64,000 bases of DNA from Staphylococcus epidermidis (GTDB lineage: Bacteria; Bacillota; Bacilli; Staphylococcales; Staphylococcaceae): contig NZ_AP019721.1 in the NCBI RefSeq assembly GCF_006742205.1, positions 1,054,001-1,118,000 of the forward strand, given 5' to 3'. Below the pieces are notes generated by a model. It was not told where the DNA came from and ran no database searches. It saw only the letters and a program-made list of their open reading frames with translations. A program made the position numbers and the translations under genes. The first letter of the stretch is position 1. Every line of letters begins with the position of its first letter. Positions 40,433-49,041 of the stretch are shown piece after piece.

Positions 40433-41905
40433 ATGTATAAACTTTTGCAACATTTGGGTAGGTCTCTCATGTTACCTGTAGCAGTTCTGCCAGCAGCCGC
40501 AATTATTGTAGGCATAGGTCATGTTTTAGATGCTTTAAATATACTTCCTCAAGCTGCACTCTTTTTCACAAGTGTTGGGACCACTATATTAGAGCAATTA
40601 GGTATATTATTTGCTATTGGTGTAGCTATCGGTATGGCTAAGAAGAATGATGGCGCAGTAGCATTAGCGGCAGCGTTAGGATTTTTTATAGTTACAGTAG
40701 TACTATCTCCAGAAAAATTAGCAACTTTGTTACAAATTAAAGAATCTAAAATTGATTTAGCATTCAGTCAAATGAATAATGGAAATGTGTTTGTAGGGAT
40801 TATTATAGGTTTGATTGCTGCATATAGTTATAACAAATTTAGTGAAACGAATTTACCTATGGCCTTATCATTCTTCAGTGGGAAACGACTTGTTCCAATC
40901 ATGACAGCATTCTTTTGTACAATTTTAGCGATTATTTTATTATTGATTTGGCCTCCAGTTTATAATGGGATAGTTACTTTTGGTAAGTGGATTGTTGGTA
41001 TGGGTCCATTCGGTGCATTATTATATGGTTTTTTTAATAGATTGTTAATACCTACTGGGTTGCATCATGCGCTCAATAATGTATTTTGGTTTGATACTGC
41101 TGGAATAAATGACATAGGTAAATTTCAAAGTGGTAAAAATGCCATTAAGGGAATTACTGGCAGATACCAAGCAGGATTTTTCCCTGTTATGATGTTTGGT
41201 GTACCGGCAGCAGCTTTGGCGATGTATCATACTGCAAAGACGAATCAAAAAAAACAAGTTTATGCTTGGTTTTTAGCAAGTTCAGTTTCGGCATTCTTTG
41301 TGGGTGTAACTGAACCCATAGAGTTTGCATTCATGTTTGTAGCTCCAGTTTTATTTGTTATTCATGCTGTTTTAACTGGATTATCATTATTTATAGCAGC
41401 AATGTTTCATTGGACAGCAGGATTTTCATTTAGTGCAGGTCTTATAGATTATGTGCTTTCATTGGTTAATCCGATATCTAATCAACCTTGGATGTTATTA
41501 TTGCAGGGTGTAGTCTTTTTTATTATCTATTACGTTATCTTTAGAGTTGTCATACAAGTCTTTAATTTAAGTACTATAGGTAGGGGAGATAATGAACTTA
41601 TCGATCCAACATCAAATGATACTTCTGAAATGGAAGTATTACAGAACAAAACCACTACAAGTAAATATTATCAAAACGCAAAACGTATTTTAGACGGATT
41701 AGGTGGTAAAGAAAACATTATTAGTTTAAATCATTGTGCAACAAGGCTTAGATTGGAGCTTAAAGATAATTCGATTATAGATGAGCAGAAAATTAAAAAT
41801 GCTGGAGCTATTGGTATAACTCAAAATGGACACCATTATACCCAAGTGATTATTGGAACACACGTACAACAAGTTGCCAATGAAATGGATCACCAAATGA
41901 ATTAG
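40433..41905 (+). CDS. nagE: PTS N-acetylglucosamine transporter, EIICB
   Basis: 490 residues. The N-terminal EIIC membrane domain (about 1-360) starts LLQHLGRSLMLPVAVLPAAA and includes the sugar-site block GLHHALNNVFWF and GVTEPIEFAF. A linker leads to an EIIB domain (about 410-490) with the phosphorylated cysteine in SLNHCATRLRLEL (Cys435). No EIIA domain is present; as in other staphylococci EIIA(Glc) would be supplied in trans. It imports and phosphorylates GlcNAc. Glucose or another amino sugar is a possible alternative substrate. Confidence 0.88.
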   Translation: MYKLLQHLGRSLMLPVAVLPAAAIIVGIGHVLDALNILPQAALFFTSVGTTILEQLGILFAIGVAIGMAKKNDGAVALAAALGFFIVTVVLSPEKLATLLQIKESKIDLAFSQMNNGNVFVGIIIGLIAAYSYNKFSETNLPMALSFFSGKRLVPIMTAFFCTILAIILLLIWPPVYNGIVTFGKWIVGMGPFGALLYGFFNRLLIPTGLHHALNNVFWFDTAGINDIGKFQSGKNAIKGITGRYQAGFFPVMMFGVPAAALAMYHTAKTNQKKQVYAWFLASSVSAFFVGVTEPIEFAFMFVAPVLFVIHAVLTGLSLFIAAMFHWTAGFSFSAGLIDYVLSLVNPISNQPWMLLLQGVVFFIIYYVIFRVVIQVFNLSTIGRGDNELIDPTSNDTSEMEVLQNKTTTSKYYQNAKRILDGLGGKENIISLNHCATRLRLELKDNSIIDEQKIKNAGAIGITQNGHHYTQVIIGTHVQQVANEMDHQMN

Positions 41906-41911
41906 TTTGTG

Positions 41912-41947
41912 AAAGGGGTGGCTCGTAAGGAGTTTGCCCTTTTTTAT
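41912..41947 (+). terminator. nagE terminator
   Basis: AAAGGGG...GCCCTTT short stem, then T6, directly after the stop codon. Confidence 0.6.
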
Positions 41948-42000
41948 TGAACCATGTAATATAGTTATATCAGAATTTTCTGAAATGAAAGGGGTAAGGC

Positions 42001-43125
42001 ATGAAGGCTATATTATTTGATGTAGATGGCGTATTTTTAAGTGAAGAACGATGTTTTGATGTTTCAGCAATTACTGTAGCTGAACTTTTATCGAGTCCAG
42101 ATTTTTTAAATTGTGACATAGATATTCATTTTGATGGTAATTTAACTGAAAATGATATAAACAAAATACGTAGAAACGTATTTAATAATGACCGAATATT
42201 AAATCAACTAAAGTCACTTGGTTTAAATTCAAATTGGGATATGCTATTTATTGTATTTAGTATTCATTTAATTGATAAAGCTAAACAATTAAAACCATCA
42301 TTACGAGATCAATTACTTGATGAATTATTGTTTACCAAAGAGACTTTAAAGGAAATAGCAAAGGATTTAACTGATAAAACGATAAATTATAGCTTACCTT
42401 ACGATGTGATAGCTTCGTTTAGAAATGGTAAAGATGCTATTTACGAAGATTTGGAAGTTTACGCTAAAAATCAATTAGAACTTAACAACACTAGTTTATT
42501 TAAATTGAAAAGTGCTTTATGGACATTAGCAAAAGATATATATCAAGAATGGTATTTAGGAAAAGCTTTATTTAATCAAGTTGAATATAAAAAAGATATT
42601 CAAGATTTTAAGAAAGGTTTCATTTATGATGAGGTCATTCTTAAACCTATAGAAGAAATTCAATTATTACTTCAAAATCTAATAGAAGCGGGATATCAAA
42701 TTGCGATAGCAACTGGTAGACCTCGAACTGAAACAATTATTCCATTTCAATCATTGGGATTAAAATCTTATTTTAAAGATGAACATATCGTAACGGCAAG
42801 TGAGGTGTTGCTAGCAGAGAAACAATTTCCTCAATATCAACCTTTAGGAAAACCTAACCCGTTTAGTTACATCGCTACGTTAAATGGAAATTATAATGAC
42901 CAATATGAACGATATGCGACAAAGCAAGAAGATATCGTAAATAAAGATGAGGTTTACATAGTAGGCGACTCTTTAGCTGATTTATTAAGTGCGAAGAAGA
43001 TAGGGGCTACGTTCATTGGTACTTTAACTGGTTTAAAAGGTAAAGCTGCTCACTCTGAATTAGTTGCAAATGGAGCAGATCATGTAGTAGAGGATATAAC
43101 TAAGATTCGAAAAATTCTATTATAG
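42001..43125 (+). CDS. HAD-superfamily hydrolase with large cap insertion
   Basis: 374 residues. HAD motif I is ILFDVDGVF (residues 4-12). The core resumes only at about 235 with IATGRPRTETI (motif II), followed by GKPNPFSY (motif III lysine) and VGDSLADLLSAKKIGA (motif IV). The about 190-residue helical cap between motifs I and II is unusually long. It is most likely a soluble phosphatase of unknown substrate. AAAGGGG lies upstream. It is convergent with serA. Confidence 0.8.
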   Translation: MKAILFDVDGVFLSEERCFDVSAITVAELLSSPDFLNCDIDIHFDGNLTENDINKIRRNVFNNDRILNQLKSLGLNSNWDMLFIVFSIHLIDKAKQLKPSLRDQLLDELLFTKETLKEIAKDLTDKTINYSLPYDVIASFRNGKDAIYEDLEVYAKNQLELNNTSLFKLKSALWTLAKDIYQEWYLGKALFNQVEYKKDIQDFKKGFIYDEVILKPIEEIQLLLQNLIEAGYQIAIATGRPRTETIIPFQSLGLKSYFKDEHIVTASEVLLAEKQFPQYQPLGKPNPFSYIATLNGNYNDQYERYATKQEDIVNKDEVYIVGDSLADLLSAKKIGATFIGTLTGLKGKAAHSELVANGADHVVEDITKIRKILL

Positions 43126-43135
43126 ACAAAAAATG

Positions 43136-43173
43136 ACCTCAGATTGTATATTAATTTCAATCTGAGGTATTTT
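43136..43173. terminator. Bidirectional terminator between the HAD gene and serA
   Basis: ACCTCAGATTG and its exact complement CAATCTGAGGT, with A-rich sequence to the left and ATTTTTG to the right. Confidence 0.85.
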
Positions 43174-43204
43174 TGTTGGTTTATAAAAAGACGAAAGTAG
43201 TTAA

Positions 43205-44800
43205 TCAAATTGTTAACTTAGTGCTAATAATTTTGTTGAATCCGCTTGTTTCATTTAAAATTTTTATAACTTCCTCACTTGCTTGTTGATCAATAGAAAG
43301 AATCATTAAAGCATCTCCACCAGCATCGTTACGTCCTAAAGTCATTGACGCAATATTAATTCCGTGACTTCCCAATAGGTTGCCTGTTTGTCCTACTATA
43401 CCAGGTTTATCTTTATGACATGTTACTAATTGATATTGGTTAGGTTTAAAATCAAGTGAGTAATCATTAATACGTACTATTCTTGGGCCAAAACCTGCGA
43501 ATACCGTTGCGCCAATTTTGATTTTATCTTGATCATTAACTAGTTCTAGCTCAATGTAACTACTAAAGCCAGAATGTTTCTTTTGTTTTTCTATATTATA
43601 CGTGACACCTTGTTGGTTAAGTATTGCTAATGCATTAATAATATTGACTTCATTACCTAAATCTTCTTTCAAGATGTTCGTTATAATTGTTCTTGTAATT
43701 AAACTAGTGTCATTTTGCGCTAAGTCACCAGCATATTTAACTTTAATTTCACTCGGAGCACCATCGAGAAGCTGAATAGCAAACTCACCAATAGTTGTAC
43801 TTAAACCTATAAAGCTTTGAGTTGTTTTATCAACTTTGCTTAAATCCATTTTTGGAGCATTCACAGCATGCTCAACATTCCCTTTAGTTAGAATTTCAAT
43901 TATTTCTTCAGATACAGAGACTGCAACCTTCTCTTGCGCTTCTACAGTAGAGGCGCCAAGATGTGGTGTGACAATAATTTTATCATGTTGAATGAGAGGG
44001 GAATCAGTAGGAGGTTCATGTTCAAATACGTCAATAGCTGCACGATCTATTAAGTTATTATCTAATGCTTCAATAAGTGCAGTTTCATCTATAATACCCC
44101 CTCTGGCAACATTTATGATTTGTAAGTTTTGTTTAGCTTTGTTAAAGAAAGATGAACCAACAATTCCTCGAGTTTTAGGTGTTAATGGTGTGTGAACTGT
44201 TACAAAGTCGGATTTTTCGGCAATTTCATCAACAGTTGCAATTTGAATATCTAATGACTTCGCTTTATCTTCTGTTAAATAAGGATCGAACGCTAAAATT
44301 TTCATACCGAAACTCTGCGCACGTTTAGCGACGCCCAAACCAATCCTACCAGCACCGATAACACCTAAGGTTTTGCCATAAAGTTCAACCCCTCTAAATG
44401 CTTTACGATTCCATTCTTTGTTACGTAAAGATTGGTGTGCTTGAGGAATATTTCGTGCCATTGCAAGCAACATAGCTACTGAATGTTCTGTAGCAGAAAT
44501 TGTATTACCATCAGGAGCATTAATTACTAAAATACCTTTTAAAGTCGCTGCTTCTATATTAATATTATCCACACCTACACCAGCTCTTGCAATGACCTTC
44601 AAATTTGTTGCAGCATTAATAATTCGCTCTGTTACTTGGGTTTGACTTCGTACGATAAGAGCATCATAAGTTGAAATCATATTTACTAAATCATTTTCAG
44701 ATAAATCTGTTTGTATATCTACGTCAAATTCTGGATGTTTTAAAATACTTTGTAAACCATCCTCAGAAATTGGGTCTGATACTAATATCTTATGACTCAT
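43205..44800 (-). CDS. serA: D-3-phosphoglycerate dehydrogenase
   Basis: 531 residues, the long (type I, ASB-ACT) form. NAD-binding Rossmann GVIGAGRIGLGVAKRA is at about 146-161. The conserved catalytic His is in TPHLGASTVEAQ near 280. An intervening ASB domain is followed by a C-terminal ACT domain (VTCHKDKPGIVGQTGNLLG, about 455-531) that usually senses serine. First step of serine synthesis. It overlaps the upstream aminotransferase by 11 bp, so the two are one operon; GGAGG is 9 bases before the ATG. Confidence 0.96.
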   Translation of the reverse strand: MSHKILVSDPISEDGLQSILKHPEFDVDIQTDLSENDLVNMISTYDALIVRSQTQVTERIINAATNLKVIARAGVGVDNINIEAATLKGILVINAPDGNTISATEHSVAMLLAMARNIPQAHQSLRNKEWNRKAFRGVELYGKTLGVIGAGRIGLGVAKRAQSFGMKILAFDPYLTEDKAKSLDIQIATVDEIAEKSDFVTVHTPLTPKTRGIVGSSFFNKAKQNLQIINVARGGIIDETALIEALDNNLIDRAAIDVFEHEPPTDSPLIQHDKIIVTPHLGASTVEAQEKVAVSVSEEIIEILTKGNVEHAVNAPKMDLSKVDKTTQSFIGLSTTIGEFAIQLLDGAPSEIKVKYAGDLAQNDTSLITRTIITNILKEDLGNEVNIINALAILNQQGVTYNIEKQKKHSGFSSYIELELVNDQDKIKIGATVFAGFGPRIVRINDYSLDFKPNQYQLVTCHKDKPGIVGQTGNLLGSHGINIASMTLGRNDAGGDALMILSIDQQASEEVIKILNETSGFNKIISTKLTI

Positions 44801-45953
44801 GTCTAATAACCTCCATAAATTGAGTTATCCCTGTTCCAATATAATTGACATTTCTATTAGAAGTTAAAATAATTTCCAATGCAGACACGACTGCTAAAAT
44901 ATCAAAAGGAGATATTTTCCCCATGTGACCAATTCTCAAAATTTGTCCTTTTAAGTGTCCTTGTCCCCCAGCAATAGTTATATTGAATTGAGATTTAAGT
45001 TGATTTTTAATGATATTAAGTTCTTCTTGATTTTTTGGAACAAATGAGGTCACAGTAGGTGAGGCATGAGCATCATCTTTTACTAATAATTCTAATTCAA
45101 GTGCCTTTAGTGCTGCTCTTAAGGCATTACGTATTTTAAAATGGCGTGAAATAACGTGATTTAATCCTTCTTTTTTTACAAGTTCTACATAAGCATTTAT
45201 TCCTCTAAATAGACCAACATTAGGGGTGAAGGGCGTTGAATTTTGCTCTTGTGATTTTATGTATTTATTTAAATCTAAATAGAATCTCGGTGTTTTTACA
45301 TCAGCAAATCGTTTTTTTGCTCTATCGCTATAAGCAACAAATGCTAGACCTGGTGGTAGCATGATAGCTTTTTGACTTCCCGAAACTAATACATCGATTT
45401 TATCTTTTGTTAAATCAACATCCACTGCACCGATACAGCTTACACCATCAACAATAAAATATAAGGAATTATCAAAAGCTTTAAGTGCATGACCTAATTG
45501 GTGAACTGGATGTATGACACCAGTAGATGTTTCACAAAATTGAGTGAATACTGCAGTGACTGGAACGTTTAATTGCTTTAAATAAGTGATAAAGTCATCA
45601 ACTATTACAGCTTCACCCCAGTTAACATCATATACATGTACATGATTATAATAAGTTTGTGCGATTTGTTTAAAGCGATTTCCAAATGCACCAGAAACAA
45701 TTATCACAATATGATCGTCAGGATTCGCGATGTTAAGCATACTTGCTTCTAATACGCTAGTGCCACTAGATGTAAGAATAAGTACTTCGTTTTTGCTACC
45801 AAATACTGGCTTTAAACCTTTAAATGCTTCACTAGCAATTTCCTCAAAGTCAGTAGAACGATGACCTACCATTGGTAATTGTACGGCACTCAAGATTTGT
45901 TCCGGTACAGGAGTTGGTCCAGGTGTTAATAATAAAGGTTGGTAATACTGCAT
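44790..45953 (-). CDS. Class V PLP aminotransferase (serine/alanine-glyoxylate type; serine pathway)
   Basis: 387 residues. The PLP lysine is Lys195 in LVSGSQKAIMLPPG; TSSGTSVLEA (61-70) is the phosphate-cup loop and VDGVSCIGA holds the PLP-pairing Asp169. The family is SGAT/AGAT-like, but its overlap with serA suggests it acts as the phosphoserine aminotransferase in the serine pathway, as proposed for archaeal and some Firmicute relatives. Upstream lies a near-consensus cre site. Activity on phosphohydroxypyruvate versus glyoxylate is inferred only from context. Confidence 0.88.
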   Translation of the reverse strand: MQYYQPLLLTPGPTPVPEQILSAVQLPMVGHRSTDFEEIASEAFKGLKPVFGSKNEVLILTSSGTSVLEASMLNIANPDDHIVIIVSGAFGNRFKQIAQTYYNHVHVYDVNWGEAVIVDDFITYLKQLNVPVTAVFTQFCETSTGVIHPVHQLGHALKAFDNSLYFIVDGVSCIGAVDVDLTKDKIDVLVSGSQKAIMLPPGLAFVAYSDRAKKRFADVKTPRFYLDLNKYIKSQEQNSTPFTPNVGLFRGINAYVELVKKEGLNHVISRHFKIRNALRAALKALELELLVKDDAHASPTVTSFVPKNQEELNIIKNQLKSQFNITIAGGQGHLKGQILRIGHMGKISPFDILAVVSALEIILTSNRNVNYIGTGITQFMEVIRHES

Positions 45954-46020
45954 TGTACATTCCTCCCATAATAAGATTTATTTATTTTAGCAAAAATTCT
46001 GAATATTTAAAACCCTTATT

Positions 46021-46076
46021 ATATAGCTATCACATAATTAAAACGTTTACATGTTTAAAATTTGTGATAGCTATAT
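46021..46076. repeat. Perfect 14-bp inverted repeat enclosing a cre site
   Basis: ATATAGCTATCACA (46021-46034) and its exact complement (46063-46076) flank 28 bases. The repeat begins 4 bases downstream of the OsmC stop and 68 bases upstream of the aminotransferase start. No strong T-run follows on the minus strand, so it is not a classic terminator. Confidence 0.85.
46038..46052 (-). promoter_or_regulatory. Near-consensus cre (CcpA) site for the aminotransferase-serA operon
   Basis: On the minus strand ATGTAAACGTTTTAA matches WTGNAANCGNWNNCW at every fixed position except one C. It is 85 bases upstream of the aminotransferase ATG, within the loop of the inverted repeat. Confidence 0.62.
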
Positions 46077-46079
46077 GAT

Positions 46080-46520
46080 TTATATTAAATTAGGTTCAAT
46101 TGAAATAATGACATTATTCCGTATTGCATTAGATATCATACAATTATTATCTGCAATCACTAATAATTTATCTAAAATACTTTTAAGCTTTTCTGTTTGA
46201 GAAGAGGGTACTTTAATTGAGGGATAATGTGTAATACGTTCCATTTTAAATTTTTTATTTTCAAACGAGGCTGTACCTATTGACTGTTGATTAATTTTTA
46301 CATTAGTAAAACCACTCTTTTCTAGTGTTGCAGCGAGTGAAATGATGTAACAAGATGATGCTGCACTTACTAGTAATTCATCTGGATTTGTGCCTTCTCC
46401 TTGGCCACCGAGTGAAGAGGGGATGGATATATTTTCATTGATAATATCTCCTCGAAGTTTACCTACTTCTTCGCGTCCACCTAGCCATTCAGTTTTAACT
46501 TTAAAATCATGTCTAACCAT
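46080..46520 (-). CDS. OsmC/Ohr-family hydroperoxide reductase
   Basis: 146 residues. Both redox cysteines of the family are present: Cys57 (SAASSCYIISL) and Cys127 (DNNCMISNAI). The family reduces organic hydroperoxides through a reversible disulfide. Relative to Ohr it is closer to the YhfA/SACOL-type OsmC group (TNPDELLVSA). GGAGGT is 8 bases before the ATG. It is upstream of, but separate from, the aminotransferase-serA operon. Confidence 0.9.
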   Translation of the reverse strand: MVRHDFKVKTEWLGGREEVGKLRGDIINENISIPSSLGGQGEGTNPDELLVSAASSCYIISLAATLEKSGFTNVKINQQSIGTASFENKKFKMERITHYPSIKVPSSQTEKLKSILDKLLVIADNNCMISNAIRNNVIISIEPNLI

Positions 46521-46597
46521 ATGAATTGACCTCCAATTTAATTATGGTAATTTAAGTTTAGGGCAAATTAAATAAGTTTAAAAGAAAGGTGACTTTG

Positions 46598-47344
46598 ATG
46601 AAATTTCGACGTCCAAATCAACATTTCCAAATCGTAGCGCATAGAGGATTACCTGAAGATTATCCTGAAAATACTATTATCGCTTATCGACATGCGCTCA
46701 TGTTACATATAGATATGTTGGAAATTGATGTACATTACACAAAAGATAAAGAACTTGTCGTTATACATGATGATACTATCGATCGTACGTCAAATGGTAA
46801 AGGTAAGGTTTCTGATTTTACTTTAAAAGAATTAAAAGCGTTAGATTTTGGTTTCTATAAAGGAGAGAAATTTAAAGGGGAGAGTATACCGACTTTTGAT
46901 GAAGTGTTAGATTTAGCAGATAACTTTTCACAAAAATTATTAATAGAAATAAAAAAGCCTAGTCAGTATCCAAATATTGAAAATATGATTGTTGATAAAT
47001 TGAAGGAAAGACAAATATCTAAATCTAAAGTGATTTTACAATCATTCGATTTTGATTGTGTAAAAAAATTGTCAGCAATGAATTTAGATTATGAATTAGG
47101 TTTATTAATTAGTAAGAAAAAATATTGGCACAAGTTACCAAATTTCAAAAAAATTGCCAAAGTTGCTGATTATGCTAATCCTAATTATCAAATTGTTTCG
47201 AAGAAATTTATGCAACTTGCTCATGAGGAAGAGTTAAAAGTATTACCTTATACTGTAAATAAATTAAAAGAATCACAAAAATTAATAGATATTGGTGTTG
47301 ACGGTATTATTTCCGATGTACCTGAAGATTTATTTGAGCTATAA
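46598..47344 (+). CDS. Cytoplasmic glycerophosphodiester phosphodiesterase
   Basis: 248 residues from ATG 46598 (AAAGGTG upstream; the longer frame begins with the GTG of that site). GDPD catalytic residues are in place: AHRGLPEDYPENT (His15, Arg16, Glu24), EIDVHYTKD (Glu42, Asp44) and VIHDDTIDR (His57). No signal peptide, so it resembles UgpQ rather than secreted GlpQ. It would hydrolyse glycerophosphodiesters to sn-glycerol-3-phosphate and an alcohol. Confidence 0.92.
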   Translation: MKFRRPNQHFQIVAHRGLPEDYPENTIIAYRHALMLHIDMLEIDVHYTKDKELVVIHDDTIDRTSNGKGKVSDFTLKELKALDFGFYKGEKFKGESIPTFDEVLDLADNFSQKLLIEIKKPSQYPNIENMIVDKLKERQISKSKVILQSFDFDCVKKLSAMNLDYELGLLISKKKYWHKLPNFKKIAKVADYANPNYQIVSKKFMQLAHEEELKVLPYTVNKLKESQKLIDIGVDGIISDVPEDLFEL

Positions 47345-47462
47345 GAATGAGAGGAAATGTAGGTATAGAACGCGAAGTTCAATACGTACAATCATCAGTT
47401 ACTTCAAAAAGTAATAAATAAGAGCGTATTTTCAATTAAGTTGAGTATTGATTATTGTTAAT

Positions 47463-47498
47463 AAAAACTGGAATATTATTTAATATCCCAGTTTTTAT
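47463..47498 (+). terminator. Terminator of the GDPD gene
   Basis: AAAAACTGG-AATATTA and TAATATCCCAGTTTTT form a stem with a small bulge, then ATTAAA. Confidence 0.75.
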
Positions 47499-47561
47499 TA
47501 AACAAAATGCATCATACATTTAAATACTTAAAAACCAAAATGAGATAGAAATTTTTACATA

Positions 47562-47598
47562 AAATAAAACACCCAAATCCAAGATTGGAATTGGGTGT
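47562..47598 (-). terminator. rpsD terminator
   Basis: Reading the minus strand, ACACCCAATTCC and GGATTTGGGTGT form a stem followed by TTTTATTTT. It is 16 bp beyond the rpsD stop. Confidence 0.88.
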
Positions 47599-47613
47599 AA
47601 AAATAGAAGTCGA

Positions 47614-48216
47614 TTATCTTGAGTAGTACTCAACGATTAATTGTTCATTGATTTCAGCTGGTAACTCGCTACGTTCAGGGAATCGAACGAAAGTACCTTT
47701 TAAGTTGTCAGCATCGAAGTCTAAATATTCTGGTACGAAATTGTTAATTTCAACAGATTCTTTAATAATATCTAAGTTTTGTGATTTTTCACGAACTGTA
47801 ATCACTTGACCAGGTTTTAATGAGTAAGATGGGATGTCTACGCGTCCACCATCCACTTCAATGTGACCGTGGTTTACTAATTGACGTGCTTGACGACGTG
47901 TACGAGCTAAACCTAATGAATAAACAACTGCATCTAAACGACTAGCAAGTAAAATCATGAAGTTTTCACCGTGTACACCATATTGCTTACCAGCAATATC
48001 AAATGTGTTACGGAATTGTCTTTCAGTCATTCCATATAAGTAACGTAATTTTTGTTTTTCACGTAATTGTAAACCATATTCTGATAATTTTTTACGTTGG
48101 TTAGGACCGTGTTGTCCTGGTGCATATGGTCGTTTTTCTAATTCTTTACCAGTACCGCTTAATGAGATACCTAAACGACGAGATTTTTTCCAGTTTGAAC
48201 CTCTGAATCGAGCCAT
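47614..48216 (-). CDS. rpsD: Small ribosomal subunit protein uS4
   Basis: 200 residues, the usual length. It begins [21 protein letters not shown], and its S4 domain (about 92-155) contains [20 protein letters not shown] and [18 protein letters not shown]. Primary 16S rRNA binding protein of the 30S subunit. In Firmicutes rpsD stands alone and S4 represses its own mRNA through a leader structure, which is visible upstream. Confidence 0.98.
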   Translation of the reverse strand: MARFRGSNWKKSRRLGISLSGTGKELEKRPYAPGQHGPNQRKKLSEYGLQLREKQKLRYLYGMTERQFRNTFDIAGKQYGVHGENFMILLASRLDAVVYSLGLARTRRQARQLVNHGHIEVDGGRVDIPSYSLKPGQVITVREKSQNLDIIKESVEINNFVPEYLDFDADNLKGTFVRFPERSELPAEINEQLIVEYYSR

Positions 48217-48229
48217 GTGAGACTCCTCC

Positions 48230-48372
48230 TTTTTCTTTTTTGTTGTTATGAAAAAACAAAAAAGAGTGTTACATGCTTATCGAGATATATTGTTTTATGT
48301 GTCTTCACCTTATAGCGACAGTTACGCGACACGTCCACATTGGGAACAACATAGAGCTAGATAATATATAAC
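48230..48372 (-). promoter_or_regulatory. S4 (rpsD) autoregulatory leader RNA
   Basis: The 150 bases upstream of rpsD hold a GC-richer structured stretch on the minus strand, including ATGTGGACGTGTCGCG, CTGTCGCTATAAGGTGAAGA and a later CTTTTTTGTTTTTTC segment. Position, size and content fit the Firmicute S4 leader, where S4 binds a pseudoknot in its own mRNA. The final part precedes GGAGGAG of rpsD. Confidence 0.65.
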
Positions 48373-48436
48373 TGCTATTTTCGTTAATTCACACAAAGAT
48401 TATTCTATCATTTTAAAAGAAAGTGTCAAGATTTTT

Positions 48437-48907
48437 TTAAATTTGATTGAGTTGTTTTTCTAAAGTTTTTACAATGGATTCAAGTCCTTCTTGATCATCT
48501 TGTGAAAATCTGTTTTTTATAGGAGCGTCAATATCTAATACTCCGATAATCTTGCCGTTTTGATGTAATGGAATAACAATTTCTGATTGACTATTTGCGT
48601 CACAAGCTATGTGGCCAGGGAATTGATGGACGTCTTTAACACGTTGTGTTTCACCAGATGAAACGGCAGTGCCACAAACCCCTTTACCAATAGCAATATG
48701 TACACAAGCAGGATGACCTTGAAATGGCCCAAGAATAAGTTCGTTATTTTCAATAAGGTAAAAACCTACCCAATTAATTTGATCAATTGTATCGTTAAGA
48801 AGGGCAGAAGTATTGCTTAATATTGCAATTAAATTCTTTTCATCTTCGATTAAACTAGCAAGTTGTTTTGATATCAGTTTGTAATTTGTTGGAATATTCT
48901 TTGTCAT
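48437..48907 (-). CDS. Free methionine-(R)-sulfoxide reductase (GAF domain)
   Basis: 156 residues from ATG 48907 (GAGGT 6 bases upstream; an ATG at 48913 is directly abutting that site). The GAF-domain signature is GHPACVHIAIGKGVCGTA and GHIACDANSQSEIVIP, with the three fRMsr cysteines Cys68, Cys78 and Cys102 all present. It reduces free Met-R-O using thioredoxin. Located between rpsD and the divergent ezrA, as in B. subtilis (ytsP). Confidence 0.92.
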   Translation of the reverse strand: MTKNIPTNYKLISKQLASLIEDEKNLIAILSNTSALLNDTIDQINWVGFYLIENNELILGPFQGHPACVHIAIGKGVCGTAVSSGETQRVKDVHQFPGHIACDANSQSEIVIPLHQNGKIIGVLDIDAPIKNRFSQDDQEGLESIVKTLEKQLNQI

Positions 48908-49041
48908 CGTCATACCTCGTTACTACAATTTTTAATTTAGTATAATCTTTTAAAAATAATCTATCAATTAATTGATTTTGTGATTTAACGACGCACAAAA
49001 TTACGTTATAATGTAAGATGATAAAATAGGAGGAGAAGTAT

